From assembly GCF_019578655.1 (NCBI RefSeq), contig NC_063259.1, positions 7,986,001-8,050,000 of the forward strand: 64,000 bases of DNA, written 5' to 3'. Source of the stretch: Ricinus communis (Eukaryota > Streptophyta > Magnoliopsida > Malpighiales > Euphorbiaceae). Shown one piece after another: positions 45,356 through 56,790 of this stretch. A program made the position numbers and the translations under genes. The notes under the pieces are model-generated. The model was not told where the DNA came from and did not search any database. It was given only the letters and a program-made list of their open reading frames with translations. Positions within the stretch are counted from its first letter, which is position 1. Every line of letters starts with the position of its first letter.

Positions 45356-47690
45356 TGAGCGCGACATTTCAGGGCCTGCCCCAAGTGATTACAGGTATGT
45401 CACTCTGTCGGAGGTTGTCTCATCCGTACTAGGCTCGATTCGAAAGTGAGCCATCCAGGATGAGGTCTTAGGGGATCACAATTAGAGATTTAGGTTCAAA
45501 AAGTTAAGTACATGCTGGGAAAGGGTTAGGCACCCCAACACACACGGATACAAAGTCCGAACTCCACTAGACTTTAAGGCTTTTGGTTTTCCTAACTATA
45601 TTAACCTAGCTTGGTTACTAGCTTTTCTATTTCAAGGACATTTTATTATCTTTATTTAAACATGCATAGGTGAGAGTAAGAAGATACTAACCTATCATGC
45701 ATCTACCTAGGCAAGAGGCATGTTAGTGCTGCTAATCCTAGGGGAGGTACATTAGTGCCTTAGATTTTATCTAACATGTGAATGTGATCAAGTAAGAACT
45801 AGTTTCTATTTAGCATGTGCATGCCAGATTAATTTTATCTTAGGTTAATTAGGTGAATGCAAGATGGAAGGCGGGAACTCACATTAGTGAGTTAATTCAT
45901 TTCAATAAGCATATGAGTGATCAATTAGCCTAATCTGGTTTACCTTTAGCATGTGAGGTAATCTAAGAATACCAAACAATCATTAAATTCAATACAAAGA
46001 ATGGGAAGGAAGGAATTAAAGAGATACAAACTAGATAAACAATTACCAATTGATTATCTAATATATTAATTAACAATAGTCACACACAAACATGTAAACA
46101 TATAAGCATATAATTCGTCCTAAATTAAATCTAAACCTAGTGAACCCTTATTAGAGAGGATTAAGCAAACTCCAAAGGGCCAAACCTGTACTATGAAGAT
46201 AAAAAGTTAGTTTAGGCACTCAAGACATCAACTAAAGCAATACGAACACAAAATGACAAATTCAACTTTTAAAGTAACTAAATCATGGTAAAAATGCTAA
46301 CTTTATACATATGACTTAACCCAAATCACTTTCAAACAAAAAAAATTAAATATGATCATTTAACCCTAAATGTGTTGCTAATCACACATATTAAGCATAG
46401 CTAAGCATAGTTAAACACCTAAGCATGTATTAGTCTAAACAAAATAAACCATGCTAAATAACCTTTAAATCTACTCTAGAACGTGTTAGACAAAAGGTTT
46501 GCATGCTTAAAAATATTAGCATCAAGTAAGCACATATTTTATACCTTAAATTATTCGAATATGCAAAAAATAAAATTTTGAAGCTTTTGGAAGCTTACCG
46601 TGCGTGGGGTAAGACTTAGCCCATATGGGCTAAGCGAAAGCCTACATAGGAGCTTTCTAAAGGAGAAAATGGAGTTTCTTTAACAAACTTAACACCCAAA
46701 CATTAACTCATAAGTAAAAAGTAAGATATTAAGAGCATAAAATATAACCAAAACTAATGCCACTCCGAATTTTCAACACTCGAGGCATTACCTTTGAAGA
46801 TTCAAGGGTGAGAAGTGGAACTTTGAGTGGTGGAGGATAAAGTTGGTAAAAATAGGATTTTTAGTGTTTTTTATGAGAAAAGGTGATGGTTTGAAAGTAG
46901 TTTTATGTAATAGGTTGTTGGGGTGGCTCAAAAGGGATGACTCGAAATGGTTTTGAAGGTGTTTTGGTGATCCAATATGTGTTTTAAGGAATAGGTCTGG
47001 ATAATGGATATTTTGGAGGTGTATGTGTATGGAAAAAATCAAAAGGGGAACCTTTAAAGCTTTTGGTGTATTATGAAAGAAGAAATATTGTTGGAACAAT
47101 GTGGGGGGCTACGGTTTCAAATGTGATTGAGAGTGTATGAGTGTATATATTTGTCACTAGGGTTTTTGGGTAGAAATAAGATGGTTACAAATGATAAAGT
47201 GAGAGTTCTAAGGGTTTAGAAAGGTGGTTGGTGATTGGTTGATGAAAAAGAATGGTCAAGGATGTGAGTCTTTTAAGGGTTTAGGGGTGTTTTCAATGTT
47301 GGCACAAGGAATTTCAGCTGTCAAAGGCTCGAAAATTGATGTAGATAGTCTTCTGTAGGATAAACCTATGTGGGTATTCGCTTAGCCCACATGGGCTTAG
47401 CCTCTCTCCATGTAGAATTAGCCTCTCTCCTCGTAGGCTTAGCCTCACTAGTGAATTTGAGGCAACCAACCTAGATTTTGAGCCGGGTGAGGTTTTTGGG
47501 CTCCAGTTTTATATTTTTAGGGGTTCAGAGGGTTTTCTCTTGTCGATCCATTCTAGAGGTTCTGAGTGTTCTTAGGTGCCTTTCAGAGTTTCCTCCCTTT
47601 GCTACTCAAAGTTCACTATACCAAACTTATCCTAGTCTAGTCATAAGGCTTTCATAATGAAGCGAGCAAAAATTAAGTAATAATAGTTTG
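45356..47690 (-). mobile_element. Long LTR, family B, minus orientation
   Basis: Homologous in reverse complement to 10500-13126. The left border is sharp: TGAGCGCGACATTTCAGGGC starts at 45356, and the sequence before it belongs to the Ulp1-type gene, not to a primer-binding site. It is therefore the outer end of a 3' LTR or of a solo LTR on the minus strand. GATTCGAAAGTGAGCCATCC at 45440 and a CCC..ATGGGCTTAGCC tract at 47385-47450 are shared with the other copy. The right end is approximate. I found no matching 5-bp duplication on the right. Confidence 0.6.
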
Positions 47691-47719
47691 TGATTGATGT
47701 TATGTTGTAAAGAAGATGT

Positions 47720-48330
47720 CATCTTTCCTTCGAGATAGGAGGCACCACCTTGCTACTTTATACATGTTGTGAAAAAGACTGCTCTATTGTGGAAGACACC
47801 ATCTTGCAACTTTGATTGGTTGGTAGGGCAAAAGGCACCACCTCATCGCCTAAAAGAATTCTAGGAGACAACATCTCACTGTTTGAAGTCGTAGGAGATA
47901 TCATCTTGCTACTTTGTTGAATTTGTAGGACTAGAGGCGCCACCTCACTACCTAAGAGGACTTTTGGCAGACACCATCTTGCTAATTTGCTGAAATAAGA
48001 AGCACCACTTCGCTGTTGGTAAATGAGCCCCTGTAGGGAAGAAACCATCTTGCCCCCATATTAGGAGGCACCACCTTGCTATCTGCTTGGATTCTGGGAG
48101 ACACCATCTCACTATTTGTTAAGGTCGTAGGAGATACCATCTTGCTACTTGTTGAGGCAGGAAGCACCGCTTTGCTACAGCGATAAACGAGCCCTTATAG
48201 GGAAGAGACCATCCTATCCCTAAGATAGGAGGCACTATCTTACTATTTGCTCAAGTTGCATGGTAGGATAGGAGGCACCACCTCACTGTATGCGCATGTT
48301 TCAAGAGACACCATCTCGTCACATAGGTGT
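47720..48330. repeat. Complex minisatellite (GGAGACACCATCTTGCTAC-type words)
   Basis: About fifteen degenerate copies of a 35-45 bp word built on AGGCACCACCTTGCTA / AGACACCATCTTGCTA alternate through the block. Higher-order similarity is visible: GTAAATGAGCCCCTGTAGGG (48020) recurs as ATAAACGAGCCCTTATAGGG (48182), and CACTGTTTGAAGTCGTAGGA (47877) as CACTATTTGTTAAGGTCGTA (48110). It lies next to the inner edge of the family-B LTR, where an element's 3' UTR would be. Short frames in it are by-products of the repeat. Confidence 0.65.
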
Positions 48331-50129
48331 AAATGCTTCTGAATGATGAATGTTTTGGTAGCACAAGCGGCTTTGTCCCCTTGCTTTAGAGAGTGAACAA
48401 AATGAAGATGAATGAGACAATTATTTACAAAGAGAACTTGGCTTCAAGAATGCTATCTTATGCTTGGGTTACCGAGAATAAATGAATAATATGAATTTAG
48501 CCTAAGAGGCGATGCTTTGATTACTTGAGCAGCAGTGGACTATCTGAGTCGTGGTCGTGAGGCACTTCACATCAAGTCCTGTTTACTCATGAATGAATGT
48601 ATGCATGATGTATAGTGATGGCTTAATAAATATGTGTGTGTTTGCTTGGTCAGGCGGTAAGAAGAATTGCTTGATGACGGCAGTGTTGCTGCTATCTGAT
48701 CCATCTGTTGTTATTTTTGTTCAGTGGATGCTTGAATCTATGCAGTATTAAATGGATACTCTTACTTGTACTACATTTGAATTATCGCTTACTTGATAGC
48801 AATGAAGCATACATCGTGGATAGATGCATCTAAGACAGAGCCATTTTAAACATATGCTACCATGAGAAATACCTTTATGATCGACAGTTTAAATACGAGA
48901 TATAGCCCCTCTATGCAGCGAGTTAAGCCTAGAAGATGTGTCAGCATTGTTTAAGCCTGCATGACGTCAGATTCTTCCCCCATCGCCCCTTTGGTTTTAA
49001 CTATGCTTCCATTGAACTTGGTCATAATTTGAGGAGGGAGAGTGACTGTCTCTAAAGCAGATTACTCATCCTTCAAGTGTTTATTACTCTTATACCCTTC
49101 ATTTTTATTTTTTTCTTTTTTGTTATCATTTCTTTTTTTTCATGCTTTGATTTTTGCGTAAATCGCTCTATTCGGATCTTCAATTTAATGAGCTACTTTT
49201 GTCTTTATTTTTGCCTAGATCACCTTTTACAGGTTTTCAATCTAACAGGCCAGCTTTAACTTTTGCTCTAATTCCTTTTATAATGTATTATTGATTTATT
49301 TCTTATTTTTATATTTTGATTAATGTAATAGTCAATTAATTTGCAAGTTATATATCAATCACACATGACTTTTAAATTAAATTACTAGAATCTTTTAATA
49401 TATACTTATTGTATACTTCTATCTTCATTGTAAATTTTAAAATTTGTTTAATATTTTGTTTGAAACTTTTTTTCTATAATCTATTAGTGATTTATTCTTT
49501 TTTTTTACTTATATCAATATGATAGTCAATGTACAAATACTTTATAGGATATATATCAATAACACATGAATTTAATTTTTTTTTCTAAAATTTCAAAGAT
49601 TTATTTATAATATACCTCTATATACTCGTTATACACCTTTTTCTAGGTTTTCTGCAGTATAGATTTCATTACTTATCTTTAGATCTGAGAAGTTAAATTC
49701 TATAACCATCTTATTCAACATTTAAATACTTAAAAGAATCATATAATGTACTTATTTTTGAAGGATTTTAATGCAATTATTTTAAAACAACACGAAATTA
49801 AAAAGATAGATATATAAGCTTGGATTACATGTTTTCACATTAAAAAGTTTCTTTTCTTTTAATTATATTATTTTATTATAGATTGTTGTCGAATTTTCGG
49901 TTGAGTTTTTTTATTTTGCGATTTTTTTTAGATTGAATTGCAGCGATTTTTTGGCTTTTGGATCTGTTATTTTTGAACTTAAAGCACATGTTATGTTCCA
50001 TGGGTAGTATAAAAATAAATTTATTAGCTTTTCAGCATATTTTTATTAGAGTCTATATATGATGATATTTCGGTTTTTTAAGCATTAGTGTAAATTTTTC
50101 TTGTTTAAACCTTATGAAAGCATGACCAT
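48330..50129. other. Non-coding retroelement sequence, no gene supported
   Basis: 48.35-49.1 kb is mixed-sequence DNA without a recognisable frame, probably 3' region of a Tat-type element. 49140-49260 holds two copies of the stem-loop-like phrase (TTTGCCTAGATCACC..GGTTTTCAATCTAACAGGC) seen elsewhere in Tat copies. 49270-50120 is very AT-rich, with a degenerate pair of phrases (AGTCAATTAATTTGCAAGTT / AGTCAATGTACAAATACTTT followed by ATATATCAAT.ACACATGA) about 185 bp apart. Confidence 0.4.
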
Positions 50130-50509
50130 TGACTTAGGAAGCACACTCGTCTGATTTAGGAACCACGCTCAACAATTTGGGCATCATACTTGATAACTTG
50201 GGAACCACGCCCGACGATTTGGGAATCACGCCCGATGGTTTGGGGACCATGCTCGTTGATTTGGGTACCACGCTCGATGACTTAGGAACCACACCCGATG
50301 ATTTGGGGACCATGCCCATTGATTTGGAAATCACGCTCGTTGAATTTGGTACCACACCCGATGACTTAAGAACAACGCCTAGTGATCTGGGAACCACGCT
50401 CATTGATTTGGAAACCACACCTAAGGACTTGGGAACAACACCCGTTTAATGTAAGAGCCACACCCATCAATTTGGGAACCACACTCGTCGATTTGGGAAC
50501 TACACTCGT
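50130..50509. repeat. 21-bp minisatellite, 18 copies
   Basis: Consensus approximately TGATTTGGGAACCACGCCCGA. I count 18 units, two of them 22 bp, over 380 bp with a few substitutions each. Because 21 is a multiple of three, the tract stays open in one frame on each strand (a DLGTTPD-type repeat on plus, VPKSSGV on minus), which mimics a gene. Next to it, 50520-50930 resembles the 3' UTR of Tat element A (14.4-14.8 kb), so the array has grown inside a Tat 3' UTR. Confidence 0.9.
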
Positions 50510-52060
50510 TAATTTTACCTTTGCAAAGACTTCCCTCTAGCTACTTGCCACTTTAGGATGTAATTATATTGTAATTTCCACTTCAGGAAATAAAGAACTG
50601 TGATTTTCACTTTGGGAGAAGAATGGTGATTTCCGCTTCAAGTGTTGAATTGGTATGTGCTTTACTCTCTTGGATAACTTTCACTTCGGGATGTGAATTG
50701 ATGACTTTCTCACTCCGGCATCTTCTACTTCGAGGAATAAATTGGTTATACACTTCAAAATCTTCTGCTTGAATAAGTACACTTGTTCTTTAGAATTTGA
50801 ATTAGTTCTCCACTTTAGGGAATAGGCTTGTGATCTTCCACTTCGGGAAATAAACTGGTGGATATTTCCCTTTCAGATTTTCCATTTTGGGGACTGAGCT
50901 AATCATATTCTACTTCGGGATATAAACTTGTGAGCTTCCACTTTGAAAAGTAAAATAAGTGTAGATCAACACTTCTTATAGCTAGATCGAGTATTTTTTT
51001 TTCTTTTCCTATTACAGGTTAGTGGCACATATACAAGTGTACAAAGTGTTTATTAAGGAAAAAGAATGAGGGTGCATGATATGCATGTTATGTATGACAT
51101 GTAATGCATTTCTAAAAATCATCCTTCAGTTTGGAATGAGGCATTTTGGTGCCCATCAGCATCAACACTTTGAGAGTTCAATTGCTTGCTCTTCGGGCAC
51201 ATAGTATGGAGCCTAATGGTCGAAGTTATAATTGATTCATATCAAAGATTTGAAAGTCATGGTGATGACAGAAAATGCAGATCTAGAGATAACTCAAGCA
51301 TGCAAAGACTAAATAATTTTGCATGGGGGTTGTATTAATACTTATGCAATGATAGTTGGCTTTGCCGTAATCTCATGTAAATAGCAACCAAATCTCTTTT
51401 CTTTTCTTATGCCTTAATTTTTGTCTAAGCTGTCTTTTTAGATTTTCAACTTAGTAGGCTAATGTCTTTACTTTTGCCTAAGCTGCCCTCTCGGTTTTCT
51501 AACTTAGCAGACTATATTTTTGCCTAAGCTGCCCTTTCGGGTTTTCGACTTAGCATTTTCTTTTCTTCATAGTTTTCTTGATTTTCTCTTTTTTCTTTTT
51601 CTCTTTTTGCAAATTTGATTACTCGAGTACTTGCACCCTCTTTTGTCAAGCTTGCAGATGATTCTACTGATTTCAAGACTTCCTTTGAGATAAGATTTCT
51701 TGAATGAAAGCTGAAAGATTCTAGTTCTGCCAATTTGTTGTGCTTTTATCCAAATCTCATAGATTTTTCTTCTTATTATGTTTTCTCCTTCTGGTAATGT
51801 ATAAGAAATAAAAACTAATGCTCAAAGTTAACAAAAATTCTAATTAAATTTCATTCATTTAATACAAGCACAAATTGGTACATTTTCTATTTCACATAAT
51901 AGTACTCTTATTATCAACTAGCCCATTCGGATTTTCTAATCGAGTATTTTTTCTCTTCTCACTTTATTTAACTTTTACCTGACTAACCTGTACATGTCCT
52001 CTATTCAGCAAGATCTGTCTTTCTATTTTTTTATTTTTTTAAAGATAGTATCTAACGTGA
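50510..52060 (-). other. 3' untranslated region of Tat element C with stem-loop-like repeats
   Basis: 50520-50950 shares phrases such as CTTCCCTCTAGCTACTTGCC and CACTTCGGGA.ATAAA with element A's 3' UTR. 51410-51555 carries three spaced copies of the TTTGCCTAAGCTGCCCTTTC..GGGTTTTC.ACTTAGCA phrase. 51840-51990 matches the segment right after the integrase stop in elements A and E. No accessory ORF is recognisable between, so any antisense ORF has been lost here. Confidence 0.5.
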
Positions 52061-52699
52061 TCCAGATTGACTTATGAAATTATTGCCCTTGAGATTTGAA
52101 CTTCTTTGAGCATCTTAGGCTTAATCTTTTGATATGAAAGTTTATAACTCAATCTAAATTATCTTTTAGAGTCAAATGCAATGGGTCTTTCATATTTCAG
52201 GATTAGAACACTAAACTTTACTATCTTCTATCCTTGGAGATCCTTGTTGTTCTCAAGGTTGTAATGTGATAAGGGATGAACTCGGCCTTCTTGCTTTACC
52301 CCTAGTCTGATGAATAATTCTATTACCTTATATCAAATACTATCTCCTTTTCTTTTTCTCCTCTTTTCTTTCTTATTCTCTCACTTTTTCCTCTCTTCAA
52401 GAGTTATATTATGTGATATAGAAATGTATCTAGGATATCATTTGTGCCTACATTAAATAAATCAATTCGAATAAAATTAATGTCAAACATACTCATGTAG
52501 AAATCATTGTCATGCAAAATACCATTAAGATAAACATCATAAAACAAGCAAAAATCAAAGTTATATCATTGATCTTAAGAGCATAATCATGTTTTTTAAA
52601 ACAAATCAAGAGCTGAATCTTGTGGAGTTTCATCAACTTCAAATGGTAGCTTTTCAATCTCTGTATCTTCATAGTTTTTCATGCTCCAATCAGCTTTAG

Positions 52700-53648
52700 C
52701 ATTTTCAATTTCTTCTACTTGTAAGCCAGTACAAGCTCGTAAAGGTCTTGGAATTCATCATTTGCAGCTTTTCCATCCAATATGGGAGAATATTTCAGAC
52801 TATCATCCAAATTTGATCCTTTTCAAAAGGCCTGTTTTTCATTAAAATTGCTTTGTTTCTCTATCTAGTCAAGAAATCATAAAAAGATTCATTAGGCTTT
52901 TGCTCTATCGATTCTAAATCTCTTATAGAGACTTGTAGCTGAGTATTATAGTTATATTGTTGCACAAAAGTATCATAAAGCTTTTTCCAACCAAACTTGA
53001 TAGGCTTTTCCAACCCACGGTACCAGTTCGCAGCTAGCCTTTCTAATGATAGTATAAATAACTTTATGATTTGGGTCTTAGCCAAATGAGTAGTACTCAT
53101 GATAGTAGCATATTGCTTTAAGTGCACCTTTGGATTTTCATTTCCATTAAATTTTTGCATTTAGGCATATGAGATTTGGGAGGCAACCTGACTTCTCTAA
53201 TCAATATCAATTCATCAAAATCAAAAGTTGAATCTAAACCTTGATATTTTAGAATATCTTGCATCTTATTGAGCCTTTTAGTTAGAATTTGTAGAATTTT
53301 AGATTTTGCAACAGCTTTTGCAGTAAGAGCCGACTCTTTCTTAGCTTGTTCTAGCATGTAGTCATCTAAATTCTAGAGGTACTCACCATATGCGTCTTCA
53401 TCACGAGTAGTTATTGCAGGGGCATTAACGATCCTTTGGATAGTCTATTTCCTAAAAATCTCATTCAAAGCTTGCTGGAGTTCCTCTCGGATCATAATCC
53501 TTAAGTCAGCCATGATTGTAGTCTTGATAACATCAATGCCTTGTTTGTGGACCATCTTTGAAAGTAGTGGACTTCTTGGGCTCTTGTCTAGTATTGCCTC
53601 GATTGTTGGTAAAATGGGTCCTTTTAACACTCTTCTTGTCTTATCCAA
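52700..53648 (-). pseudogene. Element C gag
   Basis: Minus strand. 53648-53445 opens MDKTRRVLKGPILPTIEAIL and ends at a stop. 53357-53118 reads a Lys-rich, helical stretch ending in LDSTFDFDELILIREVRLPP. 53160-52861 reads the capsid domain: KFNGNENPKVHLKQYATIMS, FILSLERLAANWYRGLEKPI and KKLYDTFVQQYNYNTQLQVS, then QKPNESFYDFLTR. A stop and frameshifts near 53445 and 53150 break it. It is the best-preserved Tat gag of the window and guided recognition of the fragment at 33.3 kb. Confidence 0.78.
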
Positions 53649-53649
53649 A

Positions 53650-54390
53650 CTAAGGATGATAATCTAAAATGGCTTCAAAGCATAGGGTTAATGTGATGCA
53701 TGAGATGCATGATGCACGTGTAATGCATATTAGAAAAGCTATCCAACACATCAAAGTCAAAGAATACACAAAGTATATTACAACCATCCTTCCAACCTTA
53801 TTATTCCTAAACACGGTTCGAGTTAAGTCTCTATTTTCTAGGATTTTTGGTCTTGGAATATCTATCAATGGGGGATAGTAGGCCCAATGTGCATGCCATA
53901 AGCTCTCAAAGCAGATTAAAGCAAACAATGTGATGTTTTCCAATATAAGTATAAAGCCTGCATATTTTAGACCTGGGGCCTAATTCCACATGTTCTTAGG
54001 CCAAGGCTTTTTAATATGTGGGCTAAAGTACTTATAAGGAGAAACATCTCAAATAGCAACCAATTGGGTAACTAAGGGAGATTGCTACTGTCATTACCAT
54101 GTGTTGGGTCTTCGGTAAGGATAAATGGCTCCCACAAGCAAAAGGCGTCATTCATTTGCTCGTCTCCCCGTTCAAGGGTCCATGCAACGAAGAAGACTTG
54201 CTTATTACTTATGAGTGATTGTTAGCCAGTGTCGTAATTTTAAAATTCGAGTGGAACCAAAGAACTACTAACCAACACTATTGGGGCTACAGGGACCAAA
54301 GTGCATAATGTGTGAAAGTATAATGATGTAAGAATCACTCGCTAAATAATAAAATTAAAGATAAACATACACTAGAATAAGCTTTTATTA
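53650..54390 (-). other. 5' leader of Tat element C
   Basis: The stretch lies between the primer-binding site and gag. I see no conserved protein; short open stretches on either strand lack family features. It has the position of an untranslated leader. Some Tat/Ogre elements have an extra ORF here, but none is visible. Confidence 0.4.
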
Positions 54391-54408
54391 TCCCTAGTGG
54401 AGTCGTCA
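54391..54408 (-). promoter_or_regulatory. Primer-binding-site-like motif of Tat element C
   Basis: On the minus strand the bases read TGACGACTCCACTAGGGA, close to the TGGCGACTCC..TAGGGA motif at 13130. It lies directly next to the LTR end (..ACCCACA), where a 5' LTR and primer site should meet. Confidence 0.6.
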
Positions 54409-54409
54409 T

Positions 54410-56790
54410 TGTGGGTAGCGATTTCAGGCGCGCACCCAAGTGTCTCTAGCGACTATGGCATTACAAGACTTTTCAACCTAATAGGAACATGCTAACTAAT
54501 CACAGAGACTAGCGCGAAGATGAGAGTAGCTACTTGGGTAATTCTCCAAGACACTTTTACTAATTTGAGTGGTGTACTAGATTCCATAAGAAAGCTTCGC
54601 CACATCCACAGATAGATCCAGAAGCAACTTCCTCATTTGTGTATCTTAATTTTTAATTTTATTATTTAACAAGTTATTCCCTATAAATGCAACATAATAT
54701 TTTTAACACATCAAGTACCACAACGTGTGAGGTACACCTAAGTCTAGCCTATTTTAGGTTTAGTTCAATTCCTAATTATATTGTTAGCCTATATTAACTA
54801 TTCAATTATGTACAAAGAGGCCCACTTAGTCTAGCTCAATTACAAATTATGCTCTAATTACCAAGTCTTTAACCTACACGGGCTATATCTTACATGCCAA
54901 GATCTGATTCAGTGATTATATTCTAAGTGAGTTGATTAATTAATAAACATGACAAAGTCCACCAAGTCTAATTGGATTTAATTTAAGTCCAAACTTACAA
55001 ATATGTTACCTAATGGATTATAAATTGCAGGCCAAAGTCCAAGTTTTAGGACCTAAGTCTAGATGTCCAATTTTAGTTAACATTCATATAATAGTTATCT
55101 GCCATCAAAATAAGACAATTAAACAATATAAAGAAAGTAGTAAATCTAACTATTACAATTATTCCTACAACTAATAAACTTAAGAAAAACGAGTAAACTA
55201 AATTACAATTTGTAAAACTTATAAAAAATTGCATAAAAATCCAAAAATAGGGCCCAAAATTGGTGTAGAGCTGAATCAACACTGCACACAGCCGATTGGC
55301 TTAGCGCAGAGCCAAATCGGCACTGCACATAGCCGAATCGGTATTGCATAGAGCTTATCGGCTCTTGGGCTTAGTAACGACCAATTTTGCATCTTTTCTC
55401 AATTCTCCCTCGCCTAAAAGTCGATCTAACATCCACAAGAGATAAAAACATGATTAAAACTCGAAAAAGAAGCAAAAATCATAACAAAACAAATCAAACT
55501 AAACCAGAAAACATAAAATTAATACAAATCCTAGAAAATAAAAAAGAACTGATATAAGGAAAGTAAGACTTCACATGGCAAATCCAAGATTTCAATCGTA
55601 CAACTCTAGAATTCAATTTGATCACATAATCAAAAGAATAAATCTAACATATCACCCTAATTATTCCAATCATCATATTCAAAACCTTAAAGAAAACATA
55701 TTATCAAATTCAAAATTCAATAAAAAAAATATTAATTCAAGGGAAACCCTAATTTAATCATGTGAATCATACATTAATAACTAAAAAACCATTGCTAATC
55801 ATGTTTCCAAAACATAAAATAAAAGAACCAATTTGTGAAGATGAGGATATTGATAATATTGGATTTTGGGATCCCTCATATTGTCACCGTTGAATATTGA
55901 TCTACGAGTCTTTGGAGATGATGAGGTGGTTGAATTGAAGAGTGGACGAAAATACAGTGTTGTCTAGGATTTAGAAAAATCTTCTATCGTTCTAAAGATA
56001 CTTTTCTAATTTAAAGCTCTTTCTTAGTGAGTTGCTCTCTTTGTTTCCTAAAACTCTATATTTTAATAAATGTTTGTGAATTCTCCTAGGTTGCTAGTCT
56101 ATTTTTTAATGAATATAGCTAACCCTAGGTCATATTTTTCTATTTATAGCACTAGGGTTAGAAAACCTTAGATTTATTAGATAAGTGTTAATTATTTAAA
56201 ATAAAAATTATCGACTATCTTTCCTTTTTATCATATTAATATCTAATAAAATAAAATAAAATCTTTTATATTCAAATAATTATCACTAAAAATATCCAAT
56301 AATTATCACAAATCACTTCTAGAAATTTCTTTTCATCAATTTCAACGTTCTAAGTCAAAAAAGTATGAAAAATGGCATAGAATCTTGAAAAATAGTCAAT
56401 TGGCACAGTGTAGAGCCGACTGACTCCGCACAGAGCCGATTCGGCTCTATGCTAAGTGTGTAGAACCAATTCGGCTGTATGCAGAGCTGATTGGCTTTGT
56501 GAGCAAAAAGTTTGAAAAATGTTAGTAATTTAATCCCTAAACTTGCCAAAACTGCTGATTCAACCTTAAAACTTAATTTTTCTGCCAACTGAGTCCAAAT
56601 TGATTTTAGAAAAAGTAATTTTGGTTCAATTATTCTCAACCCTAACTTAGATTCGCCCATCCTCAATTTTTCAGGACTTGAGAAATGTATTAACTTTCAT
56701 CATAGAGTTTTTGTAATTGTCTTAATATCTAGATACGGAAAATGAGTACTGACATAAACTATTTTTTCTAATATTAAATCCTAAAAGTAT
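54410..56790 (-). repeat. 5' LTR of Tat element C, family T
   Basis: About 2.4 kb. The 3' terminus (low coordinate) is TGTGGGTAGCG in the printed strand, adjacent to the primer-binding site. It contains two clusters of near-palindromes of the AGAGCCGAT..CGGCTCT type (55262-55365 and 56395-56510) and the CACCGTTGAATATTGATCTA..GAGTC block shared with the copies at 13.5 kb and 36.5 kb. The 5' terminus near 56790 is approximate. Confidence 0.65.

Larger units (their letters stand above)
52060..56790 (-). mobile_element. Tat element C (minus), internally deleted
   Basis: From high to low coordinate: 5' LTR (56790-54410), primer-binding-site-like motif (54408-54391), leader (54390-53650), gag (53648-52700), then 52640-52400, which matches the segment at about 21350-21560 in element A, then a scrap of integrase C-terminus (about 52300-52060). 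Protease, RT, RNase H and integrase core are absent. The copy is thus a deletion derivative. It belongs to the same LTR family T as elements A and E. Confidence 0.65.

Noticed and set aside
46788..47099. Minus-strand frame of 103 codons
   Set aside because: It lies inside the family-B LTR, with low-complexity Phe/His/Leu content and no homologue recognised.
50134..50449. Open frames of about 90 codons on both strands
   Set aside because: They are produced by the 21-bp minisatellite, whose unit is a multiple of three; no protein feature is present.
50130..50509. CRISPR-like array of regular short repeats
   Set aside because: There are no unique spacers: units are directly adjacent, and this is plant nuclear DNA.
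56355..56666. Minus-strand frame of 103 codons
   Set aside because: It lies in the 5' LTR of element C, where related copies are not open; chance frame.
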